From NCBI GenBank assembly GCA_028698995.1, contig JAQVVM010000039.1, forward strand, positions 1-45,646: 45,646 bases of DNA. Reading direction: 5' to 3'. This DNA comes from Bacteroidales bacterium. GTDB lineage: Bacteria; Bacteroidota; Bacteroidia; Bacteroidales; PXBB01. The notes under the pieces were generated by a model that searched no databases, had not been told where the DNA came from, and was given only the letters and a program-made list of their open reading frames with translations. Each line of letters starts with the position of its first letter. Position 1 is the stretch's first letter. Positions 41,712 to 45,646 of this stretch are shown piece by piece. The position numbers and the translations under genes are program-made.

Positions 41712-41843
41712 AATCTATTAAAACCGTAAAATTTAATACTTCTAGAAAGCATCTATCGGAATTCTACAAAATTTTTGTTCAAACTTCGGCAAGGACACCC
41801 ATTTTGGTGTTTGATAAATTCTATATTATTAATATTCAGCGCT

Positions 41844-42023
41844 TTACAAAACAGGAAAACCTGAAGAGAAGCACAAAGAACAAATACGAAAATATGCCGA
41901 TATTTTACATAGGACAGGCGTTGACAACATAACTAACTTCCTTGTTTATATTGACGCACATGATGATAAAGAAATTGAAATTTTTGAAGTTATCTAAACA
42001 ATTTACAAAGGCATCTCTTTTCA
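41844..42023 (+). pseudogene. 180-bp direct repeat, copy B (orphan 3' end of the helicase-nuclease gene)
   Basis: It encodes the final 50 residues from YKTGKPEEKHKEQ to EIEIFEVI and the stop, but has no start or upstream domain. Of seven differences from copy A, five are synonymous (att/ata, aga/cga, cac/cat, acc/aca, aag/aaa) and two change residues (Gly to Asp, Ile to Phe). The bias means the two sequences diverged while both were under protein-level selection. Confidence 0.85.
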
Positions 42024-42027
42024 GAGC

Positions 42028-42051
42028 TAAAATTTTAAAACTTAAATTTTA
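42028..42051. terminator. AT-rich hairpin downstream of nrfA
   Basis: Arms TAAAATTT (42028-42035) and AAATTTTA (42044-42051) pair perfectly around an 8-nt loop, 8 bp beyond the nrfA stop. It is a weak stem and a tentative terminator for the nrfHA operon. Confidence 0.35.
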
Positions 42052-42059
42052 ACACCTTA

Positions 42060-43502
42060 CTATTGTCTCACCCAAGTAGGCAATACCTCTGTTCTGAAAA
42101 CATTCTTTTGCTGGTTAAGAGCTTCCATATTGAGACCAATATAACTCTGAGCTTTAGCTTTTGTAGAAATATCGGGCATAACAACAGGGTATTGAGCACC
42201 TTTAGAAATCAATATCTGAGCAAGTAAAATGCGTGCTTCCTGTGATTTTTGAATAGAAGTGCCAAGTATTCTGAGGCACTCTACAGGAGAATGAAATCCC
42301 ATCCCGTTGGAGGCTGCAACGTAATCCCAACGCCATTGGGCATGACGGATTAATGTTAGTACCGGAGACATGGCTTCTTCTGTTGCACCTGCATCCCATG
42401 CAGCTTTTGCTTCGATATGTACACGTGCAAGATTCACTTCTGTAATTCTTCTTAACTGTTCTACTTTGGCTTGCCTTTCATAAACGTTGGCACGGAGCTT
42501 TTCCTCACTTTCTCTGTGGCAAACTTGGCACGAAGAAGAAATATCATTTAATGGACTTTGCATTTTATGGTACGAAAACTTTACACCACCGTCTCTGCGA
42601 TAGGGCATATGACAATCAGCACAGGCCACACCTCGATCAGCATGAACACCAGTCTTATAAACCTCGAAATCGGGATGTTGACACTTTAACATGGGAGTAC
42701 GACTCAAACCATGAGTCCAGTCAGTAAATTCAACTTCATCATAATAAGCTTCCATGCTGTCAACACTAAATCCTTTATCCCATGGAAAAGTAAGATATTT
42801 GCCTTCTCCTTTAAAATAATACTCGACATGACATTGTGCACAAACCAACGAACGCATCTCCTGATGTGTGGCATCATTAATGTCTTTCCCTGACCTTTGA
42901 AAAGCTTCTACGAGTGCCGGTCGTGTAATTCTAAGGTTCATAGTTTTCGGGTCATGGCAATCCTGGCAACCTATTGGATTTTGAATTTCGGGGCCTAATT
43001 CCAGCCATGTAGATTTGTAAAATTCGGCAACACCCATGCTGTTCATTAAACGAGGGACATCAGTACTTTTACAAGTCCAACAAGTACCCGGTTGTGGTAC
43101 ATCAGTTCGCAAAGTATTGCTGATATCCTTTACAGCATAGTAATGGCCTCGCCCCTGATTATATTCACGTGAAAATGCATATCCCGACCACATGACTACC
43201 AATTCAGGGTATTTTTCGAGATAATCAACCATAGCACCTCCGAAATGTTCACTTTTAAAAGTTGTATCAAGTGTTCCTAAATATGATTCATACTGCCTTG
43301 GAAAATTTTCACCCCAAACATCATTATTGGGTTCCCATTCAGGAATTTCATTGACCATCTGAAAATATAATTTTGCTTCGCTGCGTCTCTCAATTATTGA
43401 TGATGCAAACAAGCCAATAAAAAAAACTACAACGACTGTAATAATAAAAATGACCCAATTGAGCCAGGGCCGTTTTTCCGTGATTTCTCGTATTGATTTC
43501 AT
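42060..43502 (-). CDS. nrfA: Ammonia-forming cytochrome c nitrite reductase NrfA
   Basis: 480 residues with five haem sites: the catalytic CWTCK (141-145, Lys as axial ligand) and four CxxCH sites, CQDCH (179), CAQCH (221), CADCH (294) and CQVCH (325). This is the pentahaem NrfA signature. It reduces nitrite to ammonium with six electrons in the periplasm. The N-terminal hydrophobic segment (about 15-37) acts as a signal or anchor. It follows nrfH by 20 nt, as in epsilonproteobacterial and Bacteroidota nrfHA operons, so electrons should come from menaquinol through NrfH. Confidence 0.97.
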   Translation of the reverse strand: MKSIREITEKRPWLNWVIFIITVVVVFFIGLFASSIIERRSEAKLYFQMVNEIPEWEPNNDVWGENFPRQYESYLGTLDTTFKSEHFGGAMVDYLEKYPELVVMWSGYAFSREYNQGRGHYYAVKDISNTLRTDVPQPGTCWTCKSTDVPRLMNSMGVAEFYKSTWLELGPEIQNPIGCQDCHDPKTMNLRITRPALVEAFQRSGKDINDATHQEMRSLVCAQCHVEYYFKGEGKYLTFPWDKGFSVDSMEAYYDEVEFTDWTHGLSRTPMLKCQHPDFEVYKTGVHADRGVACADCHMPYRRDGGVKFSYHKMQSPLNDISSSCQVCHRESEEKLRANVYERQAKVEQLRRITEVNLARVHIEAKAAWDAGATEEAMSPVLTLIRHAQWRWDYVAASNGMGFHSPVECLRILGTSIQKSQEARILLAQILISKGAQYPVVMPDISTKAKAQSYIGLNMEALNQQKNVFRTEVLPTWVRQ

Positions 43503-43522
43503 ATAATATAATTATATTTTGG

Positions 43523-44122
43523 TTAATTATTATTTTTTGATGTGAATTTCTGCAACCATTCAGGCATTACAGAAGGAAGACGCGGAACCAATGAATGCGG
43601 GGTTGATGCCAAACTTCGAACTTCTCCGTGTGGAACATTCCTATGGCAATCCCAACATCTTTTTCCCTTACCTTCAAAATGATTTTCACCCGTTACCTCT
43701 ATAATGCTGACCATATCAACCATATTAAGATGACATCGGATGCAATTTTCCTGAACTACATTAATACCAGCCTGTTTTATTCTTATAGCCTGAGGCTCTG
43801 CACGCATTGTAAACACGGATGAATGACGCATACCGTCCATCGCTTTAAATGCATAAGTACGGAAAAAATTATCCTGAGGAACATGACAGTCATTACATGT
43901 CGCTACTTCCCTATGCGAGCTGTGTGTCCATGTAGCATACTGTGGATACATCACATGACAATTAATACAAGTCTCAGGTTTATCTGAAAGGTAAGATGGG
44001 GCATTTGATATGTGTATAATTAATAAACCTGTTCCTACAATTATCCCTAAGATAACAATAACCGGTAGCCGCCATTTCTTTGGTGGGGTTACTAATTGTA
44101 TTAGCCAAAAAATAAACCTCAT
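43523..44122 (-). CDS. nrfH: Tetrahaem quinol dehydrogenase NrfH
   Basis: 199 residues of the NapC/NirT family. One N-terminal membrane segment (about 19-38, PVIVILGIIVGTGLLII) anchors four haem sites in the periplasm: CINCH (52), CNDCH (76), CIRCH (127) and CWDCH (156). It oxidises menaquinol and passes electrons to NrfA, encoded 20 nt downstream. A -7 element lies 33 nt before the ATG and a long palindrome lies further upstream. Confidence 0.95.
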   Translation of the reverse strand: MRFIFWLIQLVTPPKKWRLPVIVILGIIVGTGLLIIHISNAPSYLSDKPETCINCHVMYPQYATWTHSSHREVATCNDCHVPQDNFFRTYAFKAMDGMRHSSVFTMRAEPQAIRIKQAGINVVQENCIRCHLNMVDMVSIIEVTGENHFEGKGKRCWDCHRNVPHGEVRSLASTPHSLVPRLPSVMPEWLQKFTSKNNN

Positions 44123-44154
44123 TTATTTAATATTTATTTCGGTATATCAATGCG

Positions 44155-44162
44155 CAAATATA
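44155..44162 (-). promoter_or_regulatory. -7 promoter element for nrfHA
   Basis: The minus strand reads TATATTTG, an exact TAnnTTTG match 33 nt before the nrfH ATG. No TTG lies at the -33 spacing, which would fit a promoter that needs an activator. Confidence 0.45.
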
Positions 44163-44192
44163 AAATATATTATTTTTATTTTTATCGCTACC

Positions 44193-44219
44193 TGTAATTT
44201 ATAATAATTATAAATTACA
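44193..44219. promoter_or_regulatory. 27-bp inverted repeat upstream of nrfH
   Basis: Arms TGTAATTTATA (44193-44203) and TATAAATTACA (44209-44219) pair perfectly around ATAAT. The centre lies about 48 bp upstream of the nrfHA -7 element and 61 bp after the glycosyltransferase stop. It may be an operator for a CRP/FNR-type activator, since TGTAA/TTACA half-sites are of that general kind. It may instead be an AT-rich terminator of the glycosyltransferase gene. Confidence 0.45.
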
Positions 44220-44279
44220 ATGATATTAAAAGATTATCACCTGCTAAATTCAGAATATTTAAAAATATTATAAAAACTT

Positions 44280-45383
44280 TCAAATATTTAGGTTCTCAAA
44301 ATGGGCTAGATAAACATCTTTGTATGCATTAAAGGAATATTTCTCAACAACTGTTGCTCTCGCCTTAAGCCCCATTTCTTCTCTTAACGTTTTTGATTCA
44401 ATGAGCATTGATATTTTATCAATCCAGCTTTGTTCTTCAGATGCCAGAAAACCATTCTCTCCATCCTGAATAATTTCTTTATTAACACCCACGGGCGACA
44501 TGATTGTAGGAATGCCAAGAGCCATATACTGAAGTCCTTTGAGGCCACATTTACCACTGGCCCACTCATCATCAGGAAGAGGCATAATACCAATGTCAAA
44601 AGAAGACAGTTCTAGCAATTCGTCTTTTTTAATCCAGTCGAGTGCCTTGACATCAAGTTCATTATTCTTATAATTTTTATCACCAATTACTTTGATAGAT
44701 ATTCTATCTCCATATTTTTCTTTAACTTTCTTAAGGAAAGGTTCTGCAAATTTAAAATGCTGAATAGTCGTTATACTGCCACTCCATCCTATGCATACAA
44801 CATCATCGTTTCTATTTATTTTTTGTTTAACATATTCTTCTGTATTAATAGTAGTTGGAATGATGACAACATTTTTATTATAATTCAAAGCAAATTTCCT
44901 CAGATAATCATTTCCCGCAAAAACAAGATTGGCATATCCAATGGCTTTTTTTATTTTGCTGAAACTTTTAAGCCAGTTCAGATTTTTATTAGCCTCCGAA
45001 ACATTGGGCAACCAGATTGAATCATCAAAGTCGTAAATAATTTTGGCTTTTGTCAGACTCAATAAAAACTCAAAAAAGGCCGGCCCCAAAAAAAACATTT
45101 CCCTTTGGATGTAAACAATGTCATATCTGTTGGAAAGAATTACATCTTTAAGGCGTCTAAAAAAATACTTGAGAAAAAGGAAAAATTTATTGATATAATT
45201 TCCTTTGCTGTAAAATATTTTATCATCCTTCTCGCTTACAAGTGGAGAAAAATCGTAAAAATAACCCTTTTCTTTAAAGTAATTAAGATATTGTTCGAAA
45301 CGAAATCTCTGGCTTGGAGCCCTGTTTAATCTGTGAGGTGCAATAAATAAAATTCTTTTCACATGTTTTGAATTAAAATACAT
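44280..45383 (-). CDS. GT-B-fold glycosyltransferase (Glycos_transf_1 type)
   Basis: 367 residues. The N-terminal half has IVYIQREMFFLGPAFFEF and AKIIYDFDDSIW, a stretch common in family 4-like transferases. The C-terminal half has VCIGWSGSITTIQHF, DIGIMPLPDDEWASGKCGLK with QYMALGIPTIMSPVGVNKEI, and the nucleotide-sugar site Glu in QDGENGFLA. It transfers a sugar from a nucleotide donor, probably for surface polysaccharide or lipopolysaccharide. It is cytoplasmic or peripheral. No other polysaccharide gene is near. The acceptor and sugar cannot be told from sequence. Confidence 0.85.
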   Translation of the reverse strand: MYFNSKHVKRILFIAPHRLNRAPSQRFRFEQYLNYFKEKGYFYDFSPLVSEKDDKIFYSKGNYINKFFLFLKYFFRRLKDVILSNRYDIVYIQREMFFLGPAFFEFLLSLTKAKIIYDFDDSIWLPNVSEANKNLNWLKSFSKIKKAIGYANLVFAGNDYLRKFALNYNKNVVIIPTTINTEEYVKQKINRNDDVVCIGWSGSITTIQHFKFAEPFLKKVKEKYGDRISIKVIGDKNYKNNELDVKALDWIKKDELLELSSFDIGIMPLPDDEWASGKCGLKGLQYMALGIPTIMSPVGVNKEIIQDGENGFLASEEQSWIDKISMLIESKTLREEMGLKARATVVEKYSFNAYKDVYLAHFENLNI

Positions 45384-45397
45384 ACAATATCTAAGAA

Positions 45398-45405
45398 CAA
45401 ATTTA
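45398..45405 (-). promoter_or_regulatory. -7 promoter element for the glycosyltransferase
   Basis: The minus strand reads TAAATTTG, an exact TAnnTTTG match 15 nt before the ATG at 45383. Confidence 0.4.
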
Positions 45406-45461
45406 TATTAAAAAAAATCAATATTACTTAAAAGGCATGTAAAATATTCACATAAATGCTG

Positions 45462-45469
45462 TATTTTTG
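45462..45469 (+). promoter_or_regulatory. -7 promoter element for the MEMO1-family gene
   Basis: TATTTTTG, an exact TAnnTTTG match, ends 21 nt before the ATG at 45491. It is divergent from the glycosyltransferase element. Confidence 0.4.
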
Positions 45470-45490
45470 ATTCTGTTTTTTAATCTTGTT

Positions 45491-45646
45491 ATGACAATGG
45501 TACTCAAATCACTTATAATTCTGATAGTTATGGCTTCTTTTTTCCAATGTTCATCACAAAACCCTGAGAATGACCTGGGTTTGATTCACCGTCAACCGGC
45601 TGTTGCAGGTCAATTTTACCCTGCCGACTCAACTGAACTGCGTAAT
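45491..45646 (+). CDS. MEMO1/AmmeMemoRadiSam protein B-like, predicted lipoprotein (partial, 3' end outside window)
   Basis: 52 codons before the window ends. After a hydrophobic start (LKSLIILIVMASFFQC, a lipobox-like end with Cys20) the sequence HRQPAVAGQFYPADSTELRN is the characteristic opening of the Memo family (AmmeMemoRadiSam system protein B). A second ATG two codons in is also possible. Most family members are cytoplasmic, so a secretion or lipoprotein signal is notable. The function of bacterial members is uncertain. Confidence 0.75.
   Translation, partial: MTMVLKSLIILIVMASFFQCSSQNPENDLGLIHRQPAVAGQFYPADSTELRN

Overview
The window looks like a chromosomal segment of an anaerobic or facultatively anaerobic member of the Bacteroidota. 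The evidence is: very AT-rich intergenic DNA; exact matches to the Bacteroidota -7 promoter element TAnnTTTG ahead of many genes; a secreted protease with PKD domains and a type IX secretion C-terminal sorting domain; a trimeric [FeFe]-hydrogenase locus; and a NrfHA ammonifying nitrite reductase. No rRNA, tRNA or CRISPR array was seen.

Layout. 1-4601 (minus): operon of an L-lactate/malate-type dehydrogenase, a monoacylglycerol-lipase-like hydrolase, a CPA2 cation/proton antiporter with a UspA-like tail, and a glycerol-kinase-like FGGY kinase cut by the window edge. 4726-6327: YfcC/DcuC-type carrier. 6374-11145: divergent chaperone genes clpB and htpG sharing an operator-like motif at matched distances. 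11348-15026: ACP phosphodiesterase-like protein and an M6 metalloprotease exported by type IX secretion. 15398-23715: hydrogenase locus made of a receiver protein, HydC, HydB, HydA, a histidine kinase with a hydrogenase-like sensor domain, another receiver and a receiver-kinase hybrid. No member has a DNA-binding output domain.

23716-28412 is a repeat-rich island: a MITE-like palindrome, two arrays of the same 45-bp REP-type repeat, and between them a single-chain type IIG restriction-modification gene. That gene carries, in frame, a whole HUH/Y1 (RAYT/IS200-like) transposase domain between methyltransferase motif I and NPPY. Its last 63 bp are repeated just downstream, on the far side of a 24-bp REP palindrome. 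A parallel arrangement is at 40.7-42.0 kb: an IS200-like tnpA with small inverted palindromes sits between two 180-bp copies of the 3' end of an AddA/UvrD-like helicase-nuclease gene.

28413-35934 is a tightly packed minus-strand cluster: PP2C phosphatase, zinc-ribbon FHA protein, Ser/Thr kinase-FHA, a MotB/ExbD-like coiled-coil protein with a DUF2135-like periplasmic domain, a MotA/TolQ/ExbB-like channel, a membrane FHA protein with a trypsin-like periplasmic domain, and a secreted protein of unknown function. It reads as a phosphorylation-controlled transmembrane machine and is, with the transposase-containing restriction enzyme, the best candidate for an undescribed system.

The rest is an aldehyde dehydrogenase divergent from the helicase, nrfHA, a GT-B glycosyltransferase, and the start of a lipoprotein-like MEMO1-family protein. 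All functional calls come from reading sequence and recalling family motifs; no database search was run.
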